From Peribacillus frigoritolerans (GTDB lineage: Bacteria > Bacillota > Bacilli > Bacillales > DSM-1321): 64,000 bases of DNA. The DNA is taken from NCBI GenBank assembly GCA_030562215.1, contig JAUPFL010000001.1, positions 2,716,501-2,780,500 of the forward strand. Reading direction: 5' to 3'. Position 1 is the stretch's first letter. Every line of letters starts with the position of its first letter. The notes under the pieces were generated by a model. It saw only the letters and a list, made by a program, of their open reading frames with translations. It was not told where the DNA came from and searched no databases. This document shows, in pieces, positions 20,769 through 33,830 of this stretch. The translations under genes were made by a program, and so were the position numbers.

Positions 20769-21166
20769 TTTCCAATGAAGAATTGATTATATAAAGAGGG
20801 CCGAATCCATACTGGGTCATGTCTTGGTGCTAACATATAGGTGTGCTTAAAGGAGAAAACTGTTATAATAAGGTTTCTCCGATAATGATTACTCCTTGAG
20901 TTAGTATGTTGCATGCAAACGTTGGAGGTGGTCCTTTTTTGCATTTTTCATGGCAGTCATAACCGGTTTTAGAAAAAAGAAGTAATGATTTCACTCTTTC
21001 AAGCTTCTAATGAAGAAATAAATTTCATAATAATAATATGAGAACCAGTTTTTTTTTGATATTATAATATAGATTCTTTTTAAGCGGCAGAAAGCTTGAT
21101 ATACATAGTGCACGAAAAACTTTGCCTTTGTAGAGAGATAAGTACAACCTGATGGGGGACTAACAT
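20769..21166. other. 398-base gap between frr and uppS
   Basis: No gene is convincing here. It holds an inverted repeat GGAGAAA (20852-20858) / TTTCTCC (20874-20880) whose loop contains an extended -10 promoter element (TG-T-TATAAT, 20861-20869), a TGCATGCA palindrome near 20910, a T-run at about 20935, and an AT-rich tract near 21050-21070. A 19-codon reading frame (20906-20962, MLHANVGGGPFLHFSWQS) lacks a ribosome site. Confidence 0.5.
20861..20869 (+). promoter_or_regulatory. Extended -10 promoter candidate upstream of uppS
   Basis: TG-T-TATAAT, an exact extended -10, with a poor -35 (GTGTGC near 20841). It is the best candidate to drive the uppS-cdsA-dxr-rasP group, and it sits in the loop of a GGAGAAA/TTTCTCC inverted repeat. 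Confidence 0.45.
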
Positions 21167-21940
21167 ATGTATTCACTTTGGAAGCGTTTCGTTAAAAAAG
21201 ATGCTTCTTCCGATGTAACAAATAGGATTCAGCATATTAAACAGTTTGATGTTCCTCAGCATATCGCCATCATTATGGATGGGAACGGCCGTTGGGCCAA
21301 AAAGCGTGCATTGCCACGTGTGGCGGGTCATCATGAAGGAATGAAAACCGTTCGTAGAATTACGAAAGTTGCCAATAAATTAGGGGTCAAAACTTTGACG
21401 GTCTATGCGTTCTCCACTGAAAATTGGAAACGTCCGAAAAGTGAAGTCGACTTTTTGATGAAGCTTCCCCAGGAATTTCTTGGGACATTTTTACCCGAGC
21501 TCATTTCCGAAAATGTAAGAGTTGAAACGATTGGGGACTTGTCACTCATTCCGTCACATACTCAAAGTGCCGTTAAACGGGCAATGGAAGACACGAAAGA
21601 CAATGATGGGATGATTCTGAATTTTGCCCTGAACTATGGAAGCCGTGGGGAGATTGTATCTGCAGTGAATAGCATCATTCAAGATGCTAAGAATGGTATA
21701 ATAAAGGAAAATGTAACTGAGGAAATGCTATCCAATTACCTGATGACCAAACATTTGGCGGATCCTGATTTACTGATCCGTACAAGCGGTGAAATCCGTT
21801 TAAGTAATTTCATGCTTTGGCAGTCGGCTTATACGGAGCTGTGGTTTACTGAAGTGCTATGGCCGGATTTTAGTGAAGAGCATTTATTGCAGGCAGTTGA
21901 GGAGTATCAAAAGCGTTCACGAAGATTCGGTGGCGTTTAA
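21167..21940 (+). CDS. uppS: Undecaprenyl diphosphate synthase
   Basis: UppS is a cis-prenyltransferase adding isopentenyl diphosphate units to farnesyl diphosphate to make the C55 lipid carrier for peptidoglycan and teichoic acids. The 257-residue protein carries the catalytic IIMDGNGRWAKKR motif with Asp38, then HHEGMKTVRRI, VYAFSTENWKRP and the C-terminal DLLIRTSGEIRLSNFMLWQ. The ATG at 21167 follows TGGGGGAC. It is intact and heads an envelope lipid cluster with cdsA, dxr and rasP. Confidence 0.96.
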   Translation: MYSLWKRFVKKDASSDVTNRIQHIKQFDVPQHIAIIMDGNGRWAKKRALPRVAGHHEGMKTVRRITKVANKLGVKTLTVYAFSTENWKRPKSEVDFLMKLPQEFLGTFLPELISENVRVETIGDLSLIPSHTQSAVKRAMEDTKDNDGMILNFALNYGSRGEIVSAVNSIIQDAKNGIIKENVTEEMLSNYLMTKHLADPDLLIRTSGEIRLSNFMLWQSAYTELWFTEVLWPDFSEEHLLQAVEEYQKRSRRFGGV

Positions 21941-21965
21941 TGTAGAAGGCGAGGAAAATGGAATA

Positions 21966-22762
21966 ATGAAACAACGAATTATTACGGCGGTCGTAGTTGC
22001 CGCTATCTTCATTCCACTAGTCATTTTAGGGGCACTCCCTTTTTACTGACGGTTTATCTGTTAGCTTCAATTGGTTTGTATGAACTGATGAAAATGAAAA
22101 AGTTACGTGTACTATCTTTTGAAGCATTTCTTTCTCACATATTATTGTGGGTGCTTTTATTGCCTAATGAGCATACCGCTTTTTTGGCAGAAATAAATTA
22201 CGATAAAGTTCAAGTCTTCTTAATCGGGGTTTTGCTGCTGTTACTTTATACAGTCGTTTCAAAAAACCGTTTTACCTTTGATGACGCAGGCTTTCTAGTG
22301 ATTTCAATCCTATACTTGGGGATAGGTTTCTACTACCTATTTGAAACACGTGACTCTTTGGGGTTGGGGCTGATCTATATCCTGCTTACCCTATTTACGA
22401 TCTGGGCAACCGATTCCGGAGCCTACTTCATTGGTAAATCACTTGGTAAAAGAAAGCTGTGGCCAGAAATAAGTCCAAACAAGACCGTGGAGGGATTCAT
22501 CGGCGGGTTAATTTCCGCGATGGTAGTGGGTGTTCTGTTTTACGTCTTCTCCAGCCTTGATTACACGTTATTACAATTATTATTGATTTCATTAATCATT
22601 GGGGTATTCGGCCAATTGGGTGATCTCGTCCAATCGGCGTATAAACGTCATTATGGCGTTAAGGATTCAGGGAAGCTTCTCCCTGGACATGGTGGAATTT
22701 TGGACAGGCTTGATAGTGTGATATTCATTTTACCGATTTTGCATTTATTGCATGTTTTATAA
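21966..22762 (+). CDS. cdsA: Phosphatidate cytidylyltransferase CdsA (frameshift)
   Basis: CdsA makes CDP-diacylglycerol, the precursor of all phospholipids in Bacillus. The restored protein of about 265 residues is highly hydrophobic with several membrane helices, and has the CDP-alcohol signature near the C-terminus, GQLGDLVQSAYKRHYGVKDSG followed in the next positions by KLLPGHGGILDRLDS. One T missing near 22043-22047 stops the frame after GALPFY; repair (GALPFLLTVYLLASIGLYEL) reconnects it. The ATG at 21966 lies 25 bases after uppS. Confidence 0.92.
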
Positions 22763-22805
22763 TATAAATATAGGCAAGCGTTATATGAATTAGGAGATGA
22801 ACAAT

Positions 22806-23965
22806 TTGAAAAATATCAGCCTTTTGGGCGCGACAGGATCGATTGGTCAACAAACAGCGGATGTAGTTAGGTCCCATCCAGATCAATTCAAGATCGTGGC
22901 GCTTTTCTGCTGGAAAGAATATAGAATTGGTCAGGACTTATATACAAGAGTTTGAACCGAAACTGGTTTCAGTCCAGACGGAAGAGGATTATCATGTTTT
23001 GAAAAGTGAATTCTCCAGCCGTAAAGATATCGAGTTCATGTATGGAGATGAGGGGTTGACTGCTGTTGCTGTTTATGATCAGGCGACGATATTGGTCAAT
23101 GCCGTCATCGGAAGCGTGGGTCTTTATCCGACACTTCAAGCAATAAAGGCTAAAAAAGATATTGCTATCGCCAACAAGGAGACTTTGGTGACGGCAGGAC
23201 ATTTAGTCATAAGTGAAGCAAAAAAGCGGGGGTCAGATTGTTGCCGGTTGACAGTGAGCATTCCGCTATTTTTCAGGCATTGCAAGGTGAAAAGGAAAAA
23301 ATATAGAACGTCTTGTCATTACTGCTTCAGGAGGCAGTTTTCGAGATCGGACCAGGGAAGAATTGAAGGATGTAACGGTGGAAGAGGCACTGAACCATCC
23401 AAACTGGTCAATGGGAGCTAAAATCACGATCGATTCAGCATCAATGATGAATAAAGGATTGGAAGTCATTGAGGCCCACTGGCTATTCGATCTTCCCTAC
23501 GATAAAATTGATGTATTGCTACATAAGGAGAGCATCATCCATTCCATGGTTGAGTTTCATGACTCCAGCGTGATAGCACAACTGGGGACACCGGATATGC
23601 GGGTGCCGATACAATATGCACTTACTTATCCAGACCGCATTCCGCTAGCAGGCCGCAAACGACTTAACCTTGCTGAAGCAGGCAAACTGCATTTTAGGGA
23701 TATGGATTTCACTAGATATCCTTGTTTGCAATTCGCTTATAAAGCAGGTAAAATGGGCGGAACGATGACTACTGTGTTGAATGCTGCCAATGAAGCCGCA
23801 GTCTCTGCATTCTTATATGGAAAGGTAACCTTCCTTGAAATAGAAACGTTAATTGAAAAAGCGCTGAATCAGCATTCCGTCATAGCCCTTCCAGATTTAG
23901 AAACAATTCAGGAAGTCGATATTATGACAAGGCAGTATATAGAATCTTTAGTGAAAGATAGGTGA
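22806..23965 (+). CDS. dxr: 1-deoxy-D-xylulose 5-phosphate reductoisomerase (three frameshifts)
   Basis: Dxr catalyses the committed NADPH-dependent step of the MEP isoprenoid pathway, upstream of UppS. The NADPH-binding start [53 protein letters not shown] and [20 protein letters not shown] are all present. The start is TTG at 22806 behind AGGAGATG. Three errors break it: one extra T near 22904, a missing G near 23232 and a missing A near 23297. The restored length is about 386 residues versus 383 in B. subtilis. The gene is essential in organisms using only this pathway, so the breaks are probably not real. Confidence 0.93.
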
Positions 23966-23972
23966 CCGGAAC

Positions 23973-25241
23973 ATGCAGACTTTAGAAACGATCATAGCGT
24001 TCATCATCATTTTTGGAGCTCTAGTATTTTTCCATGAGCTTGGGCACTTAGTGTTTGCAAAGCGAGCAGGAATTTTATGCCGTGAGTTCGCAATCGGTTT
24101 CGGGCCAAAAGTATTCACATATAAAAAGAAGGAAACCGTTTATACCATCCGATTGCTTCCTCTTGGCGGTTATGTGCGTATGGCTGGTGAAGACGCAGAG
24201 AATATAGAGTTGAAACCCGGCTATCGTGTGGGATTAATGTTTGATAATGATGAGAATGTTACAAAGATCATTTTGAACAATAAAGATAAATATCCTGATA
24301 TTCGTCTTGTGGAAGTTGAAGTGATCGACCTGGATCATAAACTGATCCTTACTGGTTATGAAGAGGGCGAGGAAGATACGCTAAAAACGTTTGCCATTCA
24401 TAAAGAAGCTGTGATCGTTGAAAATGGTGTAGAGAACCAGATTGCTCCATTTGACCGGCAATTTGCCTCAAAGTCGCTTGGGCATCGTTTTCTGACGATT
24501 GTAGCTGGTCCGGCAATGAATTTCGTTTTGGCTTTTGTCATTTTTGTGTTGATCGGCCTGTTTCAAGGAGTCGTGGTGGATGAAGCGAAACTTGGTGAGT
24601 TGACTCCAGATGGTTCGGCTGTTAATGCCGGTTTAAAATCGGGGGATGTCATTCAATCCATAGAAGGGACGGAAGTCTCCACTTGGGGAGATGTTCAGGA
24701 AAGCATTCAAAAGAACCCTGGGCAAGAAATCGAGTTCGTCGTTGACAGGGACGGGAAAACATTAGAAGTACCGGTTGTTCCACAAGAAGTGGAAAGGGAA
24801 GGCAAGAAAATCGGGATTATCGGTGTATACCCGCCGGTTGAAAAAGCACCGATTAAAGCTATCCAATATGGTTTTACAGAAACGTATTTTTGGACAAAAC
24901 AAATCTTCATCATCCTTGGTGACCTCGTAACGGGTGGGTTTACGATCGACAGTTTATCTGGTCCTGTAGGAATATATAAATCAACTGAGGAAGTGGCGAA
25001 ACAAGGTTTATTCACGTTAATGAAATGGGCAGGGCTGCTCAGCATAAACCTGGGAATCATGAACCTGCTTCCGCTACCGGCATTGGATGGAGGAAGACTG
25101 TTATTCTTTGTGGTCGAATTCTTAAGAGGGAAACCAATTGATCGTCAAAAAGAAGGAATGGTCCACTTCATCGGCTTTGCTTTGCTGATGTTATTGATGA
25201 TTGTCGTTACCTGGAATGATATCCAGCGATTCTTCCTGTAA
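23973..25241 (+). CDS. rasP: Site-2 intramembrane metalloprotease RasP
   Basis: RasP (RseP/YluC) cleaves anti-sigma factors such as RsiW and remnant signal peptides within the membrane. The 422-residue protein has the zinc motif HELGH at residues 21-25 in the first membrane helix, a PDZ domain (about 190-290, with GLKSGDVIQSIEGTEV), and the second active-site motif NLLPLPALDGGRL near residue 370. The ATG is seven bases after dxr. It is intact and followed by a hairpin. Confidence 0.95.
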   Translation: MQTLETIIAFIIIFGALVFFHELGHLVFAKRAGILCREFAIGFGPKVFTYKKKETVYTIRLLPLGGYVRMAGEDAENIELKPGYRVGLMFDNDENVTKIILNNKDKYPDIRLVEVEVIDLDHKLILTGYEEGEEDTLKTFAIHKEAVIVENGVENQIAPFDRQFASKSLGHRFLTIVAGPAMNFVLAFVIFVLIGLFQGVVVDEAKLGELTPDGSAVNAGLKSGDVIQSIEGTEVSTWGDVQESIQKNPGQEIEFVVDRDGKTLEVPVVPQEVEREGKKIGIIGVYPPVEKAPIKAIQYGFTETYFWTKQIFIILGDLVTGGFTIDSLSGPVGIYKSTEEVAKQGLFTLMKWAGLLSINLGIMNLLPLPALDGGRLLFFVVEFLRGKPIDRQKEGMVHFIGFALLMLLMIVVTWNDIQRFFL

Positions 25242-25265
25242 ACATGTTTGGATAATGCAAAAACA

Positions 25266-25294
25266 GGCCAGCAGAATTATCTGTTGGCCGTTTT
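25266..25294 (+). terminator. Terminator-like hairpin after rasP
   Basis: Stem GGCCAGCAG/CTGTTGGCC (25266-25274 and 25281-25289, one G-T pair), then GTTTTC. The T-run is short, so termination may be partial. Confidence 0.6.
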
Positions 25295-25342
25295 CATATC
25301 CAAAGGGATTTCCTAGTTTTTTAACCGTTTTGGGGAAATTGT

Positions 25343-25371
25343 TTGTTTTCTAGGGAAATCGTAAGTATAAT
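25343..25371 (+). promoter_or_regulatory. Sigma-A promoter for proS
   Basis: TTGTTT (25343-25348), a 17-base spacer and a consensus TATAAT (25366-25371), about 137 bases before proS. I looked in the leader for a T-box antiterminator core (GGGTGG with downstream ACC) and did not find it. Confidence 0.75.
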
Positions 25372-25495
25372 CGAGAATGAGTATATTAAATTAGCTTTTC
25401 TGAATAACGCGGAAAGTCTTTTTGTATGAAATGACCGTATTAATGTTGCGGTGTCAAATTTACCGTAGCTGCAAGTAATTTAAAGGAAATATTGA

Positions 25496-27206
<1,711 letters not shown>

Positions 27207-27224
27207 TTTAAAAATGGGGGAACT

Positions 27225-27259
27225 AGGCATCATTCAATAGGATGATGCCTTTCCTTTTC
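27225..27259 (+). terminator. Terminator after proS
   Basis: Perfect 9-bp stem AGGCATCAT/ATGATGCCT (27225-27233 and 27242-27250) with an 8-base loop, followed by TTCCTTTTC. Confidence 0.78.
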
Positions 27260-27292
27260 ATGGATTTGGATACTAGTGAAACATTCATGATA

Positions 27293-27301
27293 TGTTATAA
27301 T
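27293..27301 (+). promoter_or_regulatory. Extended -10 promoter candidate for polC
   Basis: TG-T-TATAAT at 27293-27301, about 70 bases before the polC ATG. No good -35 is seen, which is common for extended -10 promoters. Confidence 0.55.
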
Positions 27302-27371
27302 AGCCTCTGATATCAAAACGAAAATGATAGTGAATAATATCTAAAGAGATAGTAGATAGGGGAGAGAGGGA

Positions 27372-30300
27372 ATGGATCAAAATCCAAATAGCGGTAGAGA
27401 GAGATTTCAACTCTTGCTCCAGCAAATGGACTTGACCGAGGATGCCTTTGTGAATTATTTCATTGGTGCCGAAATTGATAAACTCTCAATCGAGAGGGAG
27501 TCCAAAACATGGCATTTTGCCTTTAATATACCTGCTTTAATTCCTTGCAGTGTTCATACAAGACTTGCTACTCATCTAGCAAGTACGTTTTCCCATATTG
27601 CAAAGGTCACATTCAACTTGAATGTGGCCAATCCGCAAGTGACCGAACAATTGGTAAAAGAGTATTGGAAAAACTGCATTGGCGAGCTTGAAGGCATGTC
27701 TCCAGCACTGTTGTCGCTACTGAATGAACAAGTGCCAACGGTAAATGGATATAAGCTTATCGTAAGCGCCCGAAATGATACGGAGGCTGGTCAGTTAAAA
27801 CGAAAATACTCTGGCATCATTTCTAATATCTACCAAACATTCGGTTTTCCTCCGTTGACACTTGAAGCGGAAGTGAAGGAAACGGTTTCGAATCCAGATT
27901 ACCAAAAGTTTTTAGAAGAGAAACAAAAGGAAGACACGGAAAAGGGACTTGCTGCGCTAGTGGAAATGCAGAAGAAAGAATCGGATAAAGGCGGCGACGA
28001 TGGCGTCTACGAAGGACCGGTTAAAATTGGCTATACGATTAAAGAAGATGCCGATTTCCGCAGAATAGAACAAATTATCGATGAAGAGCGCAGGATTGCT
28101 ATCGAAGGCTTCGTATTTGATGCAGAAGTGCGTGAGTTACGGAGCGGACGAAGCCTGTTGACATTTAAAGTCACGGATTACACGAGCTCGATATTGGTCA
28201 AAATGTTTTCGCGTGATAAAGAAGATGCCGCCATACTTGCCCGAGTGAAAAAAGGGATGTGGGTACGTGCCCAAGGCAGCATCCAAAATGATACATTCGT
28301 ACGTGACCTTGTAATGATCGCAAATGATATAAATGAGATTTCTAAACAAGGACGGCAGGATAAGGCCCCAGAAGGAGAAAAGCGTGTAGAACTGCATTTG
28401 CACACCCCAATGAGCCAGATGGATGCAGTGACGCCTACTTCAGCGCTTGTTGCCCAGGCTGCAAAGTGGGGGCATAAGGCTGTGGCCATTACAGATCATG
28501 CGGGAGCACAATCATTCCCTGAAGCTTATAGTGCCGGGAAAAAGAATGGTATTAAAATCCTCTATGGCGTCGAAGTGAATCTTGTGGATGATGGTGTACC
28601 CATCGTTTATAATGAGGCACATATCGCTTTGGCAGATGCCACCTATGTTGTTTTTGACGTAGAGACGACGGGTCTGTCTGCCGTTTATGATACGATCATT
28701 GAATTTGCGGCAGTGAAAATTCGTGACGGTGACATCATTGATCGATTCGAGTCATTTGCTAATCCGCATCACCCACTATCCAATACGACGATAGAATTGA
28801 CTGGAATCACTGATGATCTCGTAGAAAATGCTCCAGAGGTCTCGGAAGTGCTAGAAAAGTTCAAGGACTGGGCGGGCGATGCGATCCTGGTTGCCCACAA
28901 CGCAGCCTTTGATATGGGGTTTTTGAATATAGGTTATAAAAACTTGGGTTATCCTAAAGCTTCCAATCCTGTTCTTGATACATTGGAACTTGCCCGTTTC
29001 CTATATCCAGAGTTTAAAAATCACCGTTTAAATACACTATGTAAGAAGTTCGATATTGATTTGACCCAGCATCATAGGGCCATTTATGATGCCGAAGCTA
29101 CAGGTTACCTTATGCTGAAGATGCTGAAGGATGCAATGGAAAAGGAGATTACCCATCATGATCAACTTAATGACAATATGGGTAAAGGAAATGCTTATCA
29201 GCGTTCCCGGCCGTCCCATTGTACGCTGATCGCGCAAACACAGGCTGGCTTAAAAAACCTTTTTAAATTAATTTCAATTTCACACATCGATTATTTCTAT
29301 CGTGTTCCGCGATTACCGCGCTCACAACTTAAAAAGTATCGTGAAGGAATCCTTGTCGGGTCGGGATGCGATAAAGGCGAAGTTTTTGAAGGGATGATGC
29401 AGAAGGGTTTTGAGGAAGTCGTCGATATCGCCGAGTTCTACGATTATCTGGAAATCCATCCGAAGGAAGTGTATCAGCATTTAATCGAGCTTGAATATGT
29501 ACGGGATGATAAATCATTAGAAACGATCATCTCCAATATCGTCAAGCTTGGTGAAAAATTGGATAAGCCAGTCGTAGCCACGGGAAATGTGCACTATTTG
29601 GATCCGAATGATAAAATTTACCGTAAAATCCTTGTGAATTCACAAGGCGGCGCTAATCCGCTCAATCGTCATAAGCTACCTGACGTACATTTTCGGACAA
29701 CGGATGAAATGCTTCGGGAATTCTCTTTCCTAGGTCCTGAGAAGGCCAAAGAGGTCGTGGTGACCAACACGAATAAAATCGCGGATATGATTGAAGATAT
29801 AAAGCCTATCAAGGATGAGTTATACACACCTAAAATTGAAGGTGCAGATGAAGAGATGCGTGAAATGAGTTATGGCATGGCAAGGAAGATTTATGGAGAA
29901 AACCTGCCGGAAATCGTGGAAGCCCGTCTTGAGAAAGAATTGAAAAGCATCATCGGCCACGGTTTTGCCGTAATTTATTTGATTTCTCATAAACTTGTTA
30001 AAAAATCATTGAATGATGGTTATCTAGTTGGCTCAAGGGGATCTGTTGGATCATCTTTCGTTGCCACCATGACTGAAATTACAGAAGTGAACCCTCTGCC
30101 GCCTCATTATGTATGTCCTGAGTGCAAGAAATCCGAATTCTTCAATGACGGTTCTGTAGGTTCCGGGTTTGACCTGCCCGATAAAGACTGTCCCGATTGC
30201 GGCATCGCTTATACAAAAGACGGGCATGATATCCCGTTTGAAACTTTCCTTGGATTTAAAGGGGATAAGGTTCCGGATATCGACTTGAACTTCTCCGGTG

Positions 30301-31693
30301 AATATCAGCCGAAGGCCCATAACTATACGAAGGTCTTATTCGGTGAAGAATATGTATATCGTGCCGGAACGATTGGTACGGTCGCTGAAAAAACGGCTTA
30401 TGGATATGTAAAAGGGTATTCCTCTGATAATAACATCCATATGCGAGGGGCTGAGACTGATCGCCTTGTTGCCGGTTGTACTGGTGTGAAAAGGACGACT
30501 GGACAGCACCCGGGCGGAATCATCGTTGTTCCGGATTATATGGATATCTATGATTTCACACCAATTCAGTTTCCTGCGGATGACCGGAATTCTGAGTGGA
30601 AAACAACTCACTTTGATTTTCATTCCATTCACGATAATATTTTGAAACTTGATATACTTGGACACGATGATCCGACTGTGATCCGGATGCTTCAAGATTT
30701 AAGTGGCATCGATCCAAAGACCGTTCCTACCGATGATCCGGAAGTAATGAAAATATTCAGCAGTACTGAATCTTTAGGAGTTACCGAAGAACAGATCATG
30801 TGTAAAACGGGTACGCTTGGCATCCCGGAATTTGGTACGCGTTTTGTCCGGCAGATGCTTGAAGATACGAAACCTACGACTTTTTCCGAGCTTGTTCAGA
30901 TTTCAGGCCTTTCCCACGGTACGGATGTATGGCTGAGCAATGCACAGGAACTGATCCACAACCGGATTTGTACACTAAGTGAGGTTATAGGCTGCCGGGA
31001 TGATATTATGGTCTATCTGATCTATCAAGGTCTCGATCCTTCCCTAGCGTTTAAAATCATGGAATCTGTACGTAAAGGGAAAGGGCTCTCGGAGGAATTC
31101 GAAGAGGAAATGAGGAAAAATGAGGTGCCGGAATGGTATATCGATTCTTGTAAGAAGATTAAATACATGTTCCCGAAAGCCCATGCTGCAGCTTACGTCT
31201 TAATGGCTGTCCGGATTGCCTATTTTAAAGTGCATCTGCCCTTATTATATTATGCAGCCTATTTCACAGTACGTGCCGATGATTTTGAAATCGACGCCAT
31301 GACACGGGGTCGCAAGCGATCAAAGCAAAAATGGAAGAAATCATGGTAAAGGGATTGGATGCATCCACAAAGGAAAAGAATACATTGACGGTTCTTGAAC
31401 TAGCTTTGGAAATGTGTGAACGAGGATTTTCATTCGCTAAAGTCGACTTGTACAAATCCAGTGCAGATCAATTCTTAATTGAAGGGAACACTTTGATTCC
31501 GCCTTTCAATTCGATACCAGGTCTTGGAACGAATGCGGCGATCAATATCGTTAACGCGCGGGAAAATGGTGAATTCCTCTCCAAAGAAGACCTTCAACAA
31601 CGGGGTAAGGTTTCGAAGACCATCCTTGAATACCTTGATAAACAAGGCTGTCTGGAGTCATTGCCTGAACAAAATCAGTTATCTTTATTTTAA
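27372..31693 (+). CDS. polC: DNA polymerase III alpha subunit PolC (frameshift near C-terminus)
   Basis: PolC is the main replicative polymerase of low-GC Gram-positive bacteria, with a built-in 3'-5' exonuclease. Order: N-terminal domain; OB fold (about 230-330); PHP domain ([15 protein letters not shown]); exonuclease (VVFDVETTG near residue 425 and [13 protein letters not shown]); zinc motif (CPECKKSEF with CPDCG); catalytic palm [12 protein letters not shown] near residue 966; then finger and helix-hairpin-helix regions. One G missing near 31305-31308 diverts the last 120 residues; repair reads [16 protein letters not shown] and ends QNQLSLF. Restored length is about 1440 residues, against 1437 in B. 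subtilis. Confidence 0.96.
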
Positions 31694-31794
31694 AGAGGAA
31701 ACGGATTTCAAAAAGGAAGAAACAGACATGATATTTGCATAAATATCTTGATTATGGTATATTTTTATTGGAAATACTAAGAGGAACCAATGGC

Positions 31795-31816
31795 AAGAGT
31801 GGGGAAACCCACTCTT
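31795..31816 (+). terminator. Hairpin in the rimP leader
   Basis: Perfect 9-bp stem AAGAGTGGG/CCCACTCTT (31795-31803 and 31808-31816) with a GAAA loop. The following TCGTGTTGT is a poor T-run, so it may act as an attenuator or RNA-stability element of the rimP-nusA-infB transcript. A promoter candidate (TG-G-TATATT near 31755-31763) precedes it. Confidence 0.55.
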
Positions 31817-31885
31817 TCGTGTTGTATTGACCATTTAATTTTGAATCGAAACCAAGCGCATACAACGCACGTATGGAGGAAACAA

Positions 31886-32360
31886 ATGAGTAAAAAGGTA
31901 ACGGAAGTCGTAGAGGAATTAGCATTACCAATTCTTGAGGAATTGCAGCTTGAATTAGTCGAAGTGGAGTATGTGAAGGAAGGTAAAAGCTGGTTCCTTC
32001 GAGTGTACATTGATAAAGAAACAGGCGTAGATATTGATGATTGCGGAAATGTGAGTGAAAAACTCAGTGAAAAGCTTGATGAGGTTGATCCGATTCCACA
32101 AAAATTATTTTCTCGAAGTTTCATCACCCGGAGCTGAAAGGCCTCTGAAAAAAGAGAAGGATTTCCTTAATGCTATCGGTAAAAATGTTTACATAAAAAC
32201 ATACGAGCCCATTTTAGATGAAAAAGAATTCGAAGGAATCTTAACCAGTTTCGATGGTGAAGAAGTGACACTCGAAGTCAGAATCAAGACAAGAAAGAAA
32301 ACGATCGTCATACCATTCGAAAAGGTAGCCAAAGCAAGATTGGCGATTACCTTCTCTTAA
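31886..32360 (+). CDS. rimP: Ribosome maturation factor RimP (one inserted base)
   Basis: RimP (YlxS) assists 30S subunit maturation. The sequence begins [20 protein letters not shown] with the family block [20 protein letters not shown] and [10 protein letters not shown]. Unlike most breaks here, this one needs a base removed: one extra A near 32101-32105 hides [20 protein letters not shown]. Restored length is about 157 residues. The ATG at 31886 follows TATGGAGG; the open frame upstream to 31790 is leader. It starts the nusA-infB operon. Confidence 0.92.
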
Positions 32361-32403
32361 GTCAAGCAAATCATTAATTTAAATATCCGTAAGGGGGATC
32401 ACC

Positions 32404-33534
32404 ATGGGCAATGAGTTATTGGATGCTCTCTATATTTTAGAAAACGAAAAAGGAATTTCCAGGGAGGTTTTGATCGACGCGATTGAATCTGCCCTTATAT
32501 CGGCATATCGCCGTAACTTTAACCAAGCACAAAATGTACGTATCGACTTGAATCTTGGTAAAGGAACAATGCGTGTATTTGCCAGAAAAGACGTTGTTGA
32601 CGAAGTGTTCGATTCACGTCTGGAAATTTCTGTTGAAGAAGCAAGAGCAATTGATCCCAACTATCAGTTAGAGGATGTTGTCGAAATGGAAGTAACACCT
32701 AAGGATTTCGGCCGTATTGCTGCACAAACAGCAAAACAAGTCGTCACTCAAAGGGTGCGTGAAGCGGAACGGGGCATCATTTATGCCGAATTCATCGACC
32801 GTGAAGAGGATATCATGACTGGTATCGTTCAACGCCAGGACTCCCGATTCATTTATGTGAGCCTAGGTAAAATCGAGGCTTTGCTCCCGGTGAATGAGCA
32901 AATGCCGAATGAACAGTATAAACCTCATGACCGCATTAAAGTTTTCATCACTAAAGTTGAAAAGACTTCCAAGGGCCCGCAAATTTTTGTATCCCGTTCA
33001 CATCCTGGCCTTTTAAAACGTCTATTCGAAATCGAAGTGCCTGAAATTTTCGATGGAACGGTAGAGATTAAGTCAGTTGCCCGCGAAGCAGGCGACCGTT
33101 CAAAAATCTCCGTGCACTCCGATAACGAAGAAGTCGATCCTGTCGGTTCCTGTGTAGGCCAAAAAGGCCAGCGTGTTCAGGCCATCGTCAACGAATTGAA
33201 AGGTGAAAAGATCGATATCGTCAAATGGTCGGAGAATCCGGTCATTTTCGTTGCGAATGCTTTAAGCCCTTCAAAAGTACTTGAGGTCATTGTTAAAGAA
33301 GAGGAAAAGGCCACGACTGTAATCGTTCCGGATTATCAACTCTCCCTGGCAATTGGCAAGCGTGGACAAAATGCCCGGTTAGCTGCCAAGCTTACAGGCT
33401 GGAAAATTGATATCAAGAGTGAAACGGAAGCCCGCGAAGCTGGTATATATCCTGTGGAAGAACAGGAATTCCTTTTGAGCAGAGATAGTTATGTTACTGA
33501 AGAGGAAACAGATTTCGAAGAGGATAACGAGTAA
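32404..33534 (+). CDS. nusA: Transcription termination/antitermination factor NusA
   Basis: NusA binds RNA polymerase and modulates pausing and termination. The 376-residue protein has the N-terminal RNAP-binding domain ([20 protein letters not shown]), an S1 domain (about 135-200, [20 protein letters not shown]) and two KH domains ([16 protein letters not shown] and [19 protein letters not shown]), then a short acidic tail. It lacks the extra C-terminal repeats of E. coli NusA, as usual in Bacillus. It is intact; the ATG at 32404 follows AAGGGGGAT. Confidence 0.96.
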   Translation: MGNELLDALYILENEKGISREVLIDAIESALISAYRRNFNQAQNVRIDLNLGKGTMRVFARKDVVDEVFDSRLEISVEEARAIDPNYQLEDVVEMEVTPKDFGRIAAQTAKQVVTQRVREAERGIIYAEFIDREEDIMTGIVQRQDSRFIYVSLGKIEALLPVNEQMPNEQYKPHDRIKVFITKVEKTSKGPQIFVSRSHPGLLKRLFEIEVPEIFDGTVEIKSVAREAGDRSKISVHSDNEEVDPVGSCVGQKGQRVQAIVNELKGEKIDIVKWSENPVIFVANALSPSKVLEVIVKEEEKATTVIVPDYQLSLAIGKRGQNARLAAKLTGWKIDIKSETEAREAGIYPVEEQEFLLSRDSYVTEEETDFEEDNE

Positions 33535-33550
33535 TTCGAGGTGAAAAAAG

Positions 33551-33826
33551 ATGAATAGCCGAAAAAAAATCCCGATGCGTAAATGTGTGGCAACAGGCGA
33601 AATGAAGCCGAAGAAAGAACTCATTCGCATCGTACGATCTAAAGAAGGGGAAGTCAGCCTGGATCCGACCGGTAAGAAATCTGGAAGGGGAGCTTATTTG
33701 ACTCTTGATCGGGATGTTATCGAGCTGGCCAAAAAGAAAAATGTGCTGGCTAATCACCTTAGTACCCAAATCGATTCTTCCCTTTATGAACAATTGCTTG
33801 AATTAGTGAATAAGGAGAAAAACTAA
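33551..33826 (+). CDS. rnpM: RNA-binding protein YlxR (RnpM)
   Basis: This is a 91-residue YlxR-family protein with the signature [20 protein letters not shown] and GRGAYLT. In B. subtilis the family member has been reported to bind RNase P RNA and modulate RNase P activity (RnpM). It lies between nusA and ylxQ, 16 bases after nusA, in the standard order. The gene is intact. Confidence 0.92.
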   Translation: MNSRKKIPMRKCVATGEMKPKKELIRIVRSKEGEVSLDPTGKKSGRGAYLTLDRDVIELAKKKNVLANHLSTQIDSSLYEQLLELVNKEKN

Positions 33827-33830
33827 CACC

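Noticed and set aside
31790..31885. N-terminal extension of RimP
   Set aside because: It would translate the leader hairpin; [11 protein letters not shown] at 31886 with a GGAGG is the family start.
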